Source of the DNA: Suillus spraguei
Lineage: Eukaryota > Basidiomycota > Agaricomycetes > Boletales > Suillaceae
Assembly (NCBI GenBank): GCA_016800925.1
Contig: JABCPU010000129.1
Span: forward strand, 62,001 to 126,000
Reading direction: 5' to 3'
DNA: 64,000 nt
Under the pieces are notes generated by a model, which saw nothing but the letters and a program-made list of their open reading frames with translations, was not told the origin of the DNA and did no database searches. Of this stretch, positions 44,834 through 56,858 are shown piece after piece. A program made the position numbers and the translations under genes. Positions within the stretch are counted from its first letter, which is position 1; every line of letters begins with the position of its first letter.

Positions 44834-46217
44834 CTCAAAATTTTCTTTTATTACCGAACCACCTTATGGAGTCGGACATGTGCTTGGCAAGGGTATCCAC
44901 CCGGTGACTCCATACTAATCGCGATCAATGATAAATTCAATAACGCACGGTATCGCTCGCAAGAGCACCGTTCCAAACCGCTGCTCATAACTGGTTATCG
45001 TCGATAGTGTTACGATTGATCACAACTCACGAGGCGGCTCTCGCTCTGCTGTTAAATAGTACTGACACTGGTAACTACGATAAACTCACCCTGAATTTCA
45101 ATTGAAGTCTAAGAGCGACCGCATCAAGGAACCGGCGCCAAAGTACTATGATATTTTAAGCAATACAGAGCATCACAACAATCTGCTCACGCACCTCTAC
45201 GCATAAGCTGTTGAAACGTTGGTCACCAGTGTGTGCTTGATGAGATCATGCATCCATGGCCGTAACATTGATCAAGAGTACAAGATCACTCGTCCTTGTT
45301 AGCCATATACGTAGATATCATTGTATCGCACGTGACGCATCAGATACAAAGTCGAGAAGATAATTAAGGGTACATCACCTTCACGACCTGCATGTGTCAA
45401 GCTTTTGTCGCTTATTATACCACTGGCACGAGGCTGTCTCCAAGACCAAAGACCTCTTCTATAAAACTGCTTGATCTCACCTCAGCGCTACACTATTGCA
45501 TAATTCCGCAGTAGACGAACGGAGATGGCTTATCATGATAATCAGCGTACACCGCTGTTGCGCATCGCATGTCCGTTGACATCGCAAGTACATCATGAAA
45601 CGTGGCTCAAATTTCAAACATGTTCAAACTGAGTTCGGTCAGAATCTGCTGTTACGATCAGTCTTGATAGAAAATCTTTCAAGGGTTTGGCTGGACGGAG
45701 GGGAGACGGATTGATGACATATTTTCCATGCTGGATCAGAGCATGCGTGTGAACCTGTGGGTGGACATGAACGTTTCTTCCGACTACCCCATTCCCAAAA
45801 CACAGCAGCACGACAGGCACGCAAAGTTTCGGCATGTACAATAGTACATGCCACACTGAAAATTGAGACTCCCGCATGGCACTCATGCATGGTCGTCCGA
45901 GTCAACCAGGCACAATACCAAGGGAACTCAATTACCGATAACAATGCTGGAAATGCACTTATCTGATGTGACCGTCAACACAGTTTTCAATCACGACTGT
46001 TACAAGGGACGCTATTCGCGGTCACCTATTACTGGCGACGACAGGACTATCAGGGAATATCAATGTCTCATGATTGACCGGAGTCTAGGCATGACAATCA
46101 CTGCAAACCAAAACGAGGACCATTCTCTTAATATCCTGGGGGTCCAGTGTCCCGAGGCACGAGCAAGCATTAAATGAATTTATCTTGATACCATGTGCCA
46201 TCCTGGTCATGACACAC
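44834..46217. other. Intergenic, no gene seen
   Basis: About 1.4 kb between the reductase promoter and the 3' end of the uS4m gene. Short frames on both strands lack motifs and splice logic. It probably contains the reductase promoter; I could not single out a site. Confidence 0.5.
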
Positions 46218-47283
46218 CTAGTGACCACCAACTCTACGGTTCTCTGGTTCCCTCGCCATCTGGCTCTTACTCCTCGTCCTTGGACGCACTTTTGAGTACC
46301 ACTCCCATGCCAGTCGAATAACTTCACCGTCGGCGTCGTAAGGTGTTGGGATTTCACTGTATCCTGGACGTGCCGTTGGGTGGCGCACATATATAGCACT
46401 GCAGGTGGGGAAGGAGACCTCTGCGTAGGCAGGAATGAAGATGAAAGGAGACGCGTATGGAGGAAGGTTGAAAGGCGTCAATGAGGACTTCGTAGATACA
46501 AGCTTTACAGGAGGTTTCGGCTGGGAGGGATCCGGGGACTCAGTTTTAGGCTCCGAGTCTGAAGATTCTTCACTCTCGGATTCAGCTTTGGAAGAACCAG
46601 GCTCTTGGAGGAAACGGATGGCTGCAGGGTCAACGGAGATCATGTCTCCTGGGGCTAGACGCGTGTTAGCATTCGTATGCTAAAGACGTGCATTAGTGTA
46701 TCGAAGCTAACACCAGAAAACAAAACTGGCGCACCTTCTTGCCATTCAGCAGGATAGATCCATGAATGACAAGTCTCCGTGCCTCATAGACACTATGCGC
46801 AAAGCAGCACCGAAAGATGAACACATCAATACGTCGCTCCACCTCGGCAAGCATTAAACTGCCCACAGGAGCCAAGCCCTTCCTTTGCTCGTCATATGCT
46901 TTCTTCTTCGCTCTCTCCAGTTGTTCGGTGCGCCCAGCGAACGCGTCGAGATCACCATTACTAGCAAGCGCGTGCTGACGAGGCCGCACGTCGGGAAGTG
47001 TGTCGGGGAGGTACCACCGCTTGAATATTTTCTCGTTTATGAAGTCGCCGTGGTACGCACGCACGAGTGCTTTCGAGATCCAACGTTGTTGAAATAGCGT
47101 CTTGGGCGAGCGGGTGAAGTCAATGGCTTGGGCCTCTGCCCCACAAGACCGCCTCCAGAGGTTGTAGAGGTTACGCGGAGACCAGCTCTGTTGGAAGTGT
47201 TTTAGTTTTAGCTAAAGAAGAGCGATGGAACTGACCATTCGAGGCATGGCCTTGCGGAATGCAAAAACGTTGGCATCCCTCAT
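46218..47283 (-). CDS. NAM9: Mitochondrial small-subunit ribosomal protein uS4m
   Basis: Structural rRNA-binding protein of the mitochondrial small ribosomal subunit. Three exons join in phase: 47236-47283, 46735-47187, 46218-46679, giving 320 residues. The N-terminus MRDANVFAFRKAMPRM then SWSPRNLYNLW is the fungal Nam9 signature. It continues with ALVRAYHGDFINEKIFKRWYLP and the S4 RNA-binding domain (RRIDVFIFRCCFAHSVYEARRLVIHGSILLNGKK, split over the second splice to HTNANTRL). The acidic Ser/Glu-rich insert in exon 3 is usual for fungi. No obvious cleaved presequence. Clear single-copy housekeeping gene. Confidence 0.93.
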
Positions 47284-49640
47284 GGTGGGCCTTGAAGTTC
47301 GTCGATATGTAATAGCGTGTCCTCCAACTCCTTTTACGAGCTACTCCCAACAAAAATCTAGGCAGTTTGAGCTGGTTGCGAATCGACTCCGAGAATGAAG
47401 TGGGTTTGGAAGAAAAAACGTGACTACCAAATATAGAGCTCAGTTGGTAATTGCCGCCGCCAACCTTGTCAAACTAACTGTCATATCGCACCAAAACATA
47501 CATTCAAACGCTCATTTTTGACAAGTACTGTTCTCATGCACAAGGTCATTGAACTAACAATGTTAGTTGTCGAACTCGTCAACTATGCGCCTGTCGATCA
47601 TACCTTTCGGAATTTCCAGAACGTGTTGGGCGTGTTATTAGGCCATTGTGCTCACTGCCCACTAGCACTCACTGCTCCGCATCAAACTTTTACACAGCTA
47701 CATCAGATACTCACGACACGTCCACATTGGTGTTGAAGATGTCATTTCTAAAGGCCGAACTTTCACACTTCAACACCGACATGATACTTTACTTGCCACT
47801 AATTAGCGACACGCCGCCGAGAGGTACAAGAAAAGCGCGACTACAAAAAGTGGCGAACCATCAAGTAGTGACCTGCGGCCTCTGCGAGAGTTCGGCTGGC
47901 AAGGAGGTGCATCCATCACTGAAGGGACCCAATCACGACGTCTATCGGAGAATATCCAGCATCGACAAACGTCGTAAGTTGGTCCGGTCTTGAGTGCGTT
48001 TGACGAGGAGAAGCGGATATGTAAGACGCATACTGCCATCGGTATCGTACCAACACCACCCGGCTACTGGGACTGATACACGAGACAACTGGCATCAGCG
48101 GACGTGCCGCAGAGATGTATACACAGAGATTGGTAGAGGTTGAGAGAGAAGCACTATATGTTAATATTCACATTCTCCTCTAAACTTGGAACTGATGACA
48201 TCGCATAGGAGTGGGTATACAATACCTCTGGCGGGCGATCAGTAACACCACAGATATTTGTCCACGATATGAAAAAACTCGACCCCGACATCATATACCA
48301 TACAAGGTGCAATGTATCACGATGTCTTCCATGTTAGGGGTTGATTCTGTCAACGATATCAACCTGGCGGACCAGTTAGGCATCGCGATCACGAAAAAGT
48401 ACGACACAACCCCTCAAAGATCTACGCTGGCACTGTACCGCCTTCACTCCCGCTCTCATATAAAAGGTTACCTAGATTTTTCCGTCAGTCCCTATATCAA
48501 CTAATCCTGCCGCACTTCCAACTATAGATCTTTGACTCTCAGCATCAAAGCAAAAGGCGAAAAATCATTTGTGAATGCAAGTACCGTCTCCAGAATCGCA
48601 CGCACCGATTTTAGTCGAACCATGCGTCTGGCCATTTGATAAAGTCGGTATTGTGGGAAACATGGGAGACGAACCCGGGCAATGCTATCCAGAGAGCTGA
48701 AGGCGGGAAAGTACAATAAATTAAAGGTGAGACTCGGAATCTGCCTATCTAGGTGTCATCATCGCATATCTGATCTATCATAGCAGGGTTCAAAATAGCC
48801 CGGTCATATAACCGAGAAGTCGCATCAGCGCTTGTACTCATTTAGTTTTGGATTCGTGGTGTTTTTGATGTTGAAGCTTGAAGCACCAACAAATTCGAAC
48901 CTAATTGAGGAACATGAACATGAATATGAATATGTTTGGTCATGGGATATGATATTTGTTCGTCGTGCACGTGCATCCTCCATGTTTGGCGTTGGTTATG
49001 TATCAGGATTCATTTCTTCCAGCATCTATGTCTTTAATTGAGTCGCACGAAGTTACCATCAATTATGGAGCCGACCCACAAAGCGCCTTTCATTACTGTT
49101 CTAACTGGAATAGACAATTCGACACGATGCATGTGGACGAGTAACTTAAATGAAGATTCGTTCGTCGGACCCCCACAGCATAACGTCAAGTATACACTAC
49201 CATCATGATCGTGGCGAGGTGAGGCGTCACCAAGATGTCACTCAAGTACTCATTCGCACATGTCTACGCCTGTTCTCGCAGGGTTCCTAGACTTTTTAAG
49301 GCTTCTCCGAGTTCCCACCTCGTAGCGCTCCGCCGGGGCATGCACTGCAGTGACTCTCGCACCGACGGGACCGCTGTACGATAACCTTACACACTCGATG
49401 AGGAACATATCCGAAATTAATACACTCGCGAGGCTATGTATCGCATCTATCCTCGCGTGCTTCTAACTATCTTTGCAACCACAGAGCTCAGCAAACAAGG
49501 TTATGATCAAAGAATGACTGACAGCTGCATTACCATCAGTAAACCGGTGAGTTCTTGCTGATGATTATGCTGATTGCGGTGCATTTACATCATATAGTGC
49601 TTTATTACGATATATGGCGATGTCTTCTCACCGGTTCTCT
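47284..49640. other. Intergenic, no gene recognised
   Basis: About 2.4 kb. It holds copy 2 of the hairpin repeat (47905-48015) and a short ATGAAC/ATGAAT microrepeat near 48912-48932. Open frames near 48320-48500 and 48832-49041 show no motif. No supported gene. Confidence 0.45.
47905..48015 (-). repeat. Dispersed repeat with hairpin, copy 2
   Basis: Inverse-oriented match to 4920-5060. CGACAAACGTCG at 47963-47974 pairs imperfectly with 47936-47948, so the hairpin has decayed here. Confidence 0.5.
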
Positions 49641-49845
49641 CATGGCCCGCCCGCCGCTACTGCTACCGTCCACTTGGCACAATCCCTTTCAAAAATTCTG
49701 AGCGGATATGACATCAGCCATTTAAATTGAGGTGAACCGAGTTACCGGAGCGGACCTACGAAAAGGTATAAAGCTCTCTTGAAGATTCCAATATAATGTA
49801 TTGACAAAGTATTTGTACCAGTCGCACCGACCTCCTAACTTAAAC
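49640..49845 (+). promoter_or_regulatory. Promoter of the secreted peptide gene, duplicated
   Basis: TATAAAG at 49767-49773 lies 79 bp before the ATG. The whole block from CCGTCCACTTGG onward is repeated before the second peptide gene (51287-51463) with high identity. Confidence 0.6.
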
Positions 49846-50084
49846 ATGAAGCTCTCTCTTGTCTTCAGCGCGCTTGCATCCATCGTGGTTCTTGCTACGG
49901 CGTACCCCACGCAAGGAGACACTGGCGTCGCGAAACGTTCCAGTGAGTATTCATAACTCATCACTATGCGGATGTTGACATGCGTAACTTGCTGCTAGAT
50001 GTGGGGAAGCGCGACTCGGAGTATACAGACTCCTACGAGAAGAGGGATGAAGAGTTTACATGTCGGAGTTCCCCGTGCCAGTAA
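49846..50084 (+). CDS. Small secreted Kex2-processed precursor peptide 1
   Basis: Two exons, 49846-49942 and 49999-50084, give 60 residues. Residues 1-19 form a strong signal peptide ending VLATA. The mature part is short and acidic and carries three KR dibasic sites (GVAKR, NVGKR, YEKR), which Kex2 would cut into SNVG-type, DSEYTDSYE and a C-terminal DEEFTCRSSPCQ piece with two Cys. This layout resembles fungal Kex2-processed repeat proteins and RiPP precursors, but the fragments are not true repeats. No modifying enzyme is seen nearby. Two further copies, both damaged, lie at 51464 and 56291. Function unknown; a signalling, antimicrobial or recognition peptide is possible. Confidence 0.75.
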
Positions 50085-51286
50085 CAGCGGTGATTAGAGG
50101 CGCAGTGATTACAGAGGGTTCAATTCCTGCGATCAAAAGTTGGATCCTGGAGTTGAGGCTGGAATCGAATGGCATTGTAATTGTTTGTTATCAAGAGCTC
50201 TGTTAATCTGTACTAGGTAGTAATGTCCAACATGAGCTGCGGTGCCAGCGGACAATAAAGAAGGATAAGCAAAAAAACAGGATCAGTGTATAAGACTTCG
50301 ATGTGATATACCTCAGCAAAAGTAAAATAGTCATCATTGGTACTAATAACGAGTCACGACTGGGAAGAGTGAAGTACATGACGGGCCACTGATACCACCG
50401 CTGACGTTAGTCAATGTTGACTTTGTTTAGCCATGCAACGCTTACCGATGCGGAAGGGACCTGAAGGGGCTCTACGGTACTAATCCATGAAGTTGGGTTT
50501 CTCACCGTGTCTGCCGGTGGATGAGCGTCGCAAGAACTTGCAACATCGCATGCACTCTGTATTTATTTTACTTTACAAAGTAAGTACTAGGATTTTGATT
50601 AGGCCCAGTTGGACTAATGTCTCGTGCAATACCAGAGAAACAGAAAGTAACAATGATGGACGCTAAGACAGGGGCTAGAAGCTAGTGCAATTGGAATGCA
50701 CAAACGGATCTGCGCCGTGCCACATGTGAGGACGCCAAGGAAGGCATTAGTAAGGAAAACGAGATTGCAAAGGAGCACTTGAAGGTGAAAGACAGCAACG
50801 GCGCACCCTAGTATGACATAGTAGAAGTGAAGTTTCCTGTTTCATTTGACCGTGATGTGTACTAATGCAATAGTGCTTGCTCCATCCCCAGCGTCGTGCA
50901 CATGGTTATTGCCATTTTGCGGACGGGCCGAGATATATCAAGCCAATCTGACCTCTCTCAGCAGTCCTGCTCCTTTTTGGATTAGTTACAACAACATTTG
51001 GTCATGGATGTGTTAGATCATCATGATCGTTGTCATATGTTCCAATATAATGCCTATAGTAATCATACATCTCTATGACGACCGTCCTCTGCAGGCTCTG
51101 CTGCGCGGCAGGTTGCGGAAGTGTTGTCCCTCTTTCATATTACTTTTTCGCGTGAGAGGACCTGCAGGCTGCCGGTAGCCCCACTATGCACATCCGGAGA
51201 TGGGAATTCGGGCTTGTCTCGTTGAGATTGCAGGTCCTGACTCCGCTGAGCGATTTTGCCGAATTAATGACTGACAACTGCATTAC
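50085..51286. other. Spacer between peptide genes, no gene seen
   Basis: 1.2 kb without supported coding. The following block (51287 onward) restarts the peptide promoter duplication. Confidence 0.5.
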
Positions 51287-51390
51287 TGCGACCGTCCACT
51301 TGGAACAATCCCTTTCAAAATTTCTGAGTGGATAAGGGATCAGCCATTTGAATTGAGGTGACCTGAGTCACGAGCGAACCTACGAAAAGG

Positions 51391-51397
51391 TATAAAG
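51391..51397 (+). promoter_or_regulatory. TATA box of peptide gene 2
   Basis: TATAAAG in the duplicated promoter, 73 bp before the in-frame ATG. Confidence 0.5.
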
Positions 51398-51463
51398 CTC
51401 ACTTGAAGATTGCATTGACAAAGTATCTGTACCAGTCGCACCGACCTCCTAACTCAAACATGA

Positions 51464-51737
51464 ATGAAGCTCTTTCTTGTCTTCAGCGCGCTCGCATCCA
51501 TCGTGGTTCTTGCTACAGCGTACCCCACGCAAGGAGACACTGGCGTCGCGAAACGTTCCAGGAGTCATGGCTCATCACTATGTGAATGTTGACAAGCGTA
51601 ATTTGCTGCTAAACGTGGAGAAGCGTGACAAGGAGTATAGTGACTATAGATGCCCCAAGGATGAGGAGAAGCACGACTTGGAGATAATTGGCAAATTTGA
51701 CTCCTACAAGAAGAGGGATGAGGAGAAGCGCGACTAG
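51464..51737 (+). pseudogene. Secreted precursor peptide 2, splice sites lost
   Basis: Signal peptide and first KR site match peptide 1. A duplicated ATGA places an out-of-frame ATG four bases upstream (51460). The donor GTGAGT of peptide 1 has become GGAGTC and the acceptor GCTAG is now CTAAAC, so the intron cannot be removed; reading through ends soon after at TGA, giving a short product ending in SSLCEC. The former exon 2 is longer than in peptide 1, open to 51737, with dibasic KR at several points (VEKRD, EEKRD, KKRD). Either a dying copy or a gene that now makes only the short form. Confidence 0.65.
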
Positions 51738-52730
51738 GATAGCAAATTTGACTCCTCCACATAAGCTGCATAGGTTCGCATATATCAATAATTCACGAGT
51801 CCGTGATATGATATTGTAGTCGTGAATAGTTGGAGATGTGAATGAATTTGTCTTCGTTTTGAGACGCGACAGATATCAATTACATAATGAAGATTGTCAA
51901 AGGAGCCGTATGTTGGAACTTGGGAGTGCGAGCATTGAGGACGAAAGAATAGTCGATCATGACTCGGTCCTAAGAGGTCATAACATCAACGTCTACATTC
52001 AATTTGATATTCACAATAGGATTTTCTCGAGGCCTAGACTGCTGGACCATGTGATTCTGATCCCACTCAGCTTCGTTGTTTGCGCCTCCGGTGGCCTGGG
52101 ATATCACTGCAACTCGAAGTACTGTCACATTGTCAAGTTCCTCTCCAATCTTCCGTCTCTTTCCTCGCACCTCCGTTAAAGACGCAATAGCTTTATTGAA
52201 GGTACAAGGTGTGGTATTCGTCCTCCGCAGCTGTTTTCATCAAATCAAGCTGAGTGTATCTTCGAGACACGCCATCCACCGGCGACATATTGCACCCAGG
52301 TGAGCAGGGAAGAAGAACTTGTTGTGATGACCCGATTGGAGGTGCTAAAAGAGGAGAGGTGTCGCAAGGGAGCAGTCATAACCACAACTATCTCAGCAGC
52401 TGCCTGTATGAACTGAGAGGGTGGGAAGGTTTCTTTGCTACATGAGCTATGAGAAAGGAGAATGCGAAGGTGGGAACCAGAAGAACCTGGGGGTTGTTGT
52501 ATGTGGTATTCCCTTCTCCCACAATTAGTTGGAGAAGGGTTTTATCAGACGCAGACATCCCTTCTCAAATCTGTCTTGAGTTCTGGCTTGAACTGGATAC
52601 GATAGACATCCGGTACGTAGGTCATGCAGTTAAGCCGTGCAGTTTCTCACCCTCCATCTTAAGATAGGCAGGGGCGCTTGTTCGCTGACCGGAACTCACT
52701 ACAATCTGAACCACCACACGAACCGAGGCG
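51738..52730. other. Duplicated upstream region of receptor A
   Basis: Blocks at 51850-51960 match 56400-56490 and 52130-52700 matches 57930-58500. No supported gene; open frames here are not conserved in the second copy. Confidence 0.55.
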
Positions 52731-55648
52731 ATGCCATTCAAAAAAACGAAAGCAGATTCTGGAAGGTCCAAGAAATCAAAGGTGGGAGGCATGTATCTAG
52801 ATGTCACCACCGTATATCTATCATCATAAGCAGGAATCAAAACCCTCTTCTGAAAGCAAGCAATCCCAGGACGATAGTGTGACCCAGCTGCTGGGCGTTA
52901 CTATAGCTGCAATCAATACTACGAAAGATCTCGTTCCTATTGCGCTAGCGCAAGGCATCCTTGGAACAATCGCAAACATTTTGACTATTGCGCAGGTGCG
53001 TTGGCCTCTATCTTTCAGAAAGATTGATGAAGACCTACATTTATACAGTCGGTCATCAAGAACAAGTCCGATTTCCAAGTGATAGCTGACAAGTGCGAGA
53101 CTATCAGGGAAATCGTTGAAAGAGCGACCAAGGGTGCCTCCGAAGACGATTTGCAAGGATACTTGGAGCATGCATTATCTCAACTCAATAAGTGAGCTGA
53201 ACCAGTATCGTCATCGCCAGAATCTAACGACACCGTCTAGATCAGTAAATCGCATCAATAGCAACGTAGCGTCATCGAAGGAACAAGGATTGTGGCGCAA
53301 AATCTTCTTCGTCACCATCGATCGCGACCGGATCGCTGGATGGGAAAAAGACTTGGATCAAGTCCTTACACTCTTCAATGTATGTCCGTGTAACTTCATC
53401 TCGACTTTGTTGCTCAAAAGGCGTCCTAAGTTTGAAGTGATCGCCGGCATGGCGACCGAGATGAAGTCTACAAAGAAGGCCCCTGAACACTCAAGCCATG
53501 TTCTTGGTATGAATACCCCAACGTACGTTGTCATTTCTGGCGGGTTATGCATGCCTTCTCAATGCAATTAGGAATCACCATATCGAGCCTCCATCACGGC
53601 CTGTCATGCTGTATGGTCGCGACGCCCTTGTAGCAGAGTTGACGAATCTTGTCGTTAACAACGAGCATCTGGCATTGATCGGTCCCGGGGGGATGGGAAA
53701 GAGTTCTGTGGCTAAAGCCATCCTACACGAGCCACTCATCACGAATAAATTTGCTGATAGGCGCTTCTTCGTGACTTACGATGGTCTGGATCCCTCGACC
53801 ATCACATTCGAAACTTTTATGACGCGTTTCGCGGGAGGCCTTGGCATAGAGATCGCCGGTGCTGACCCCGTGCGCCAGATATCTACATTTCTTCGTTCTG
53901 CCAATGCCCTCGTTATCCTTGACAATGCAGAGACCTTCGAAGAGGCCAGTGCATCGTCGGCGCTCGGAGACATACCGGCAGCCATTGCTGAGATGGCCAA
54001 TATCCCTGGCGTCATCATTATTCTCACGTCACGCAGTAGAAGGAATGCACCAAATGTGGGATGGATTACCAAGGATATCCTGCCACTGGACTTAGACTCG
54101 GCTCAAGCACTGTTCTTTCAAATTTATCGGCACACCAGTCGTTGCGAAGCCGAAGAACACATAAATGGCCTGCTGAAGGAATTAGATTTTCATCCCCTCT
54201 CTATCAACATACTCGCAAACGCTGCGCAACGAAACCACTGGTCACCGGCTACACTGCTTAAAAGGTGGAACGATCGGCACAGCAAGGTGCTCGACGGCGG
54301 GAAAGGGAAGCTGCAAAGCTTGTCTGACACCATGCAGCTGTCGCTCAGCTCACCATCGTTCCAGAATCTTGGCGAAGATGGACTTCGTGTCTTGGCCATC
54401 ATCGCATTCTTGCCCCAGGGTCTCAATGAGGACCTGGCTAGTGATTTGTTACCATCGCTTCCGCAAGTCGACACTATATGCGATGTTCTGTGCATGCAGT
54501 CACTCGTTTATCGTCAAGACAACTTCCTGAAGATGCTCGCCCCCATTCGACATTACGTGCGAGATTCGTTGCGAGCACCTGACACCACGTGTTTGCAAGA
54601 GATACGTGCATTCTACTATGACACTGTTACCTCCTGTTCGAAAGCCCGTGATCAGTATGCTGATATCATTATCTCGGATCACCTTAACATCGAGCATGTG
54701 GTTGCCTCCAACCTTGCCAAGATTTCGGGTGACGCAGAAGAGACCTATGGCATGTGTTGGCAATTTTTATGGTGTTTGCGGAACCATCTGCCTCGTCCAA
54801 CTACTCTCGCCCCTGCTATTTCTAATATCATCGAAAACTCTTCCACGTGGACGCTAAAAGCAAAATGCTTATCACATCTCGCACAACTGTACAAGACACT
54901 TTCTCAGCTCGCCGAATTGTCACAGGCCTATCAAGCTGCCGAGGCGCTCTACCTCACCGCCGGCAACCATGAGAGCATGGCGGGTTGTCTTTTAACTCGT
55001 GCAGACGCACTGAGAGCTCAAGGTCGCTTTATTGAATCTCGCAATCTCTTAGAGGATCTTCAGCAGTCCGACTCTTGGGAGTCTCTCAGCGAAAAAATCA
55101 GAGCCCGAGCTAGGTGTTTCTTGGATATGGCCCGGATGTACACATTCACAGCATCCGCTGATGAATTGTTTATGAATACCGCAGAAGATCTCGTCTGGAG
55201 CTTGTATTCCAAGATTTGGCACTGTCGGGCCAAATTTTATCATGGGGTGGACGCTGTCCAAGCGCACGCCCACTTGAAAGACCTTCTCTCACAATGTGCA
55301 AGTACCGGAGATCTCATGGAGCGCAGGAATGTACTTGAGGGGCTTGCAGAGATAGCATTTTGTGAAGGCAGGTTATCCGACGCAATGGATAACCTGCAGA
55401 CACTCATAGAGATGTCGATGGACAAGATTCGGAGGGGGTCCTTTTCTACTCCATACGAAAGGCTGTCATTGCGAACAAGCAAGGGAATTATGACCTTGCG
55501 AGGGAGCTCATCCAGAAAGCCTCCGAATCCTTCCAATTCTTCGCGCTGCGCAATGCGCGCATATTCCTCCAGCGATATTATGGCTCGGCATGCATTGAGC
55601 TCACCGCAGGCGAGTACGATAGAGCCGAGGCTTATTTCACCACCATAA
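52731..55648 (+). CDS. NLR-type receptor A (helical N-domain, NB-ARC, TPR-like)
   Basis: STAND-class intracellular receptor, expected to oligomerise on ligand sensing and trigger a response through its N-domain. Exons 52731-52781, 52831-52995, 53049-53191, 53241-53379, 53431-53522, 53572-55648 join in phase to 888 residues. Residues 40-165 are predicted helical, like the MLKL-type four-helix cell-death domain of many agaricomycete NLRs. NB-ARC: P-loop GPGGMGKSS at about 234, Walker B ALVILDNAE at about 309-317, ILTSRS, LDFHPLSINILA, and MLAPIRHY in place of MHD. The C-terminal half has TPR-like helices (AYQAAEALYLTAG, ADALRAQGRFIESRNLLEDL). A frameshift near 55420-55450, in a G run, ends the frame at 55648; the expected last 150 or so residues are open in another frame to 55905. 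It may act as a shortened protein or be newly broken. Confidence 0.82.
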
Positions 55649-55905
55649 TCGAAGCCTGCGACATGCAAAGCAATCTGGTGCACAAGGCATTCAGCATGCG
55701 TGGACTGGGAGAGATTGCATTTGCGCGTAGGAACTTTACTCTAGCCACACAGCGCTTCGAAGAGACACGGTCTTTGTGTGCTGAGATGGGAGTGCCTTCT
55801 CAGCATTTGTACAGTTGCTCGCTATTTTGTACCTTACCGGACAGATTCAAAGGATGGACGTTATTCCTAGAGGGTATGTCGCCATTTGCGAACGATACTA
55901 GATAG
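55440..55905 (+). pseudogene. Displaced C-terminal TPR segment of receptor A
   Basis: In the +1-shifted frame, helices homologous to receptor B continue (ANKQGNYDLARELIQKA, RGLGEIAFARRNFTLATQRFEE) to a stop at 55903-55905. Receptor B has this part in line with its preceding exon, so the shift in A is a lesion. Confidence 0.7.
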
Positions 55906-56284
55906 ATTGTAATGCATTAGCTTGCTGTTGTACTTTACGAGCAGTTTCATCATATCTATGACAAGGCAATAATGAAACAAATAACAGATATATATACTAC
56001 TACAGCAAGGTCTCATGCCAGTCTGAACCCTAAATTCTAGGCATTCCTGACTGCTCAGACTTCTTTTCTGCTTCACGAACCGGACTTTCTTCAGATGCGC
56101 GTGCTCATGCGCTTTCAGTAAGCCGTCTGTGTTTGCATCAAAGACATCTTAGATTAAACGTTTGCAAAGACAGTGATACAGATTCACATCGGCAATCACT
56201 ACAAAGCTATTCTGCTCATTGTCTCCAACAGCGGGTCCTCACTGGCCTGTCAATTTCTTTGCGAGCACAAGTTGATCACGCGTT
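55906..56284. other. 3' flank of receptor A, no gene
   Basis: It matches 61710-62000 downstream of receptor B, marking the right edge of the duplicated unit. Confidence 0.5.
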
Positions 56285-56290
56285 CTAGGC

Positions 56291-56481
56291 CACTGGCATC
56301 GCGAAACGTTACAGTGAGTATTCATAGCTCATCACTATATGGATGTTGACATGCGTAGCTTGCTACTAGATGTGGGGGAGCGCGACTGGGAGTATATTGG
56401 CAACTTTGACTTCATTTGGAGACGGCAGATATCATTAAAAGAGCCGCATATTGGGAGTGCGAGTATTAAGTATTAAGGACG
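56291..56481 (+). pseudogene. Secreted precursor peptide relic 3
   Basis: The end of exon 1 (TGGCATCGCGAAACGTTACA), donor GTGAGT at 56314, acceptor CTACTAG and the start of exon 2 are retained. The signal peptide and promoter are gone, and the second KR is ER. It lies upstream of receptor B as peptide 2 does for receptor A. Confidence 0.65.
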
Positions 56482-56858
56482 AAAGAACAGTCAAGGTCCT
56501 CGATGACACATGAACTTCATCAGGTGTGTCAAGAGCCTGGTGAAATGTCCGATTTCGTGGTGCCATGGCACGCTTTTCTTCGTCAGATGTGGAATCACGT
56601 GCGTCGGACATATTCGATAAGGACCCCGTAAGCACAAGAGCGCACACCGTCCTGAAAGACAATGTCGTCGCCGTTACCCTTCCTCGAGCTGCCTCGATTT
56701 AAGGCTACACTCATTATCCGTCTTGATATATACACAAAGACTACTATTGAAACTAATGGCAAAGCTAAGTCGAAGGAAGTCAAATCTACGAAAGTCAAGG
56801 AGCTTGTATTCCACATCTCCAGGCTCAACTATCTCGATCGACTTCTAATCTACATCGT

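Noticed and set aside
45614..46177. Frames on both strands upstream of the reductase
   Set aside because: Mutually overlapping, no motif, no splice pattern.
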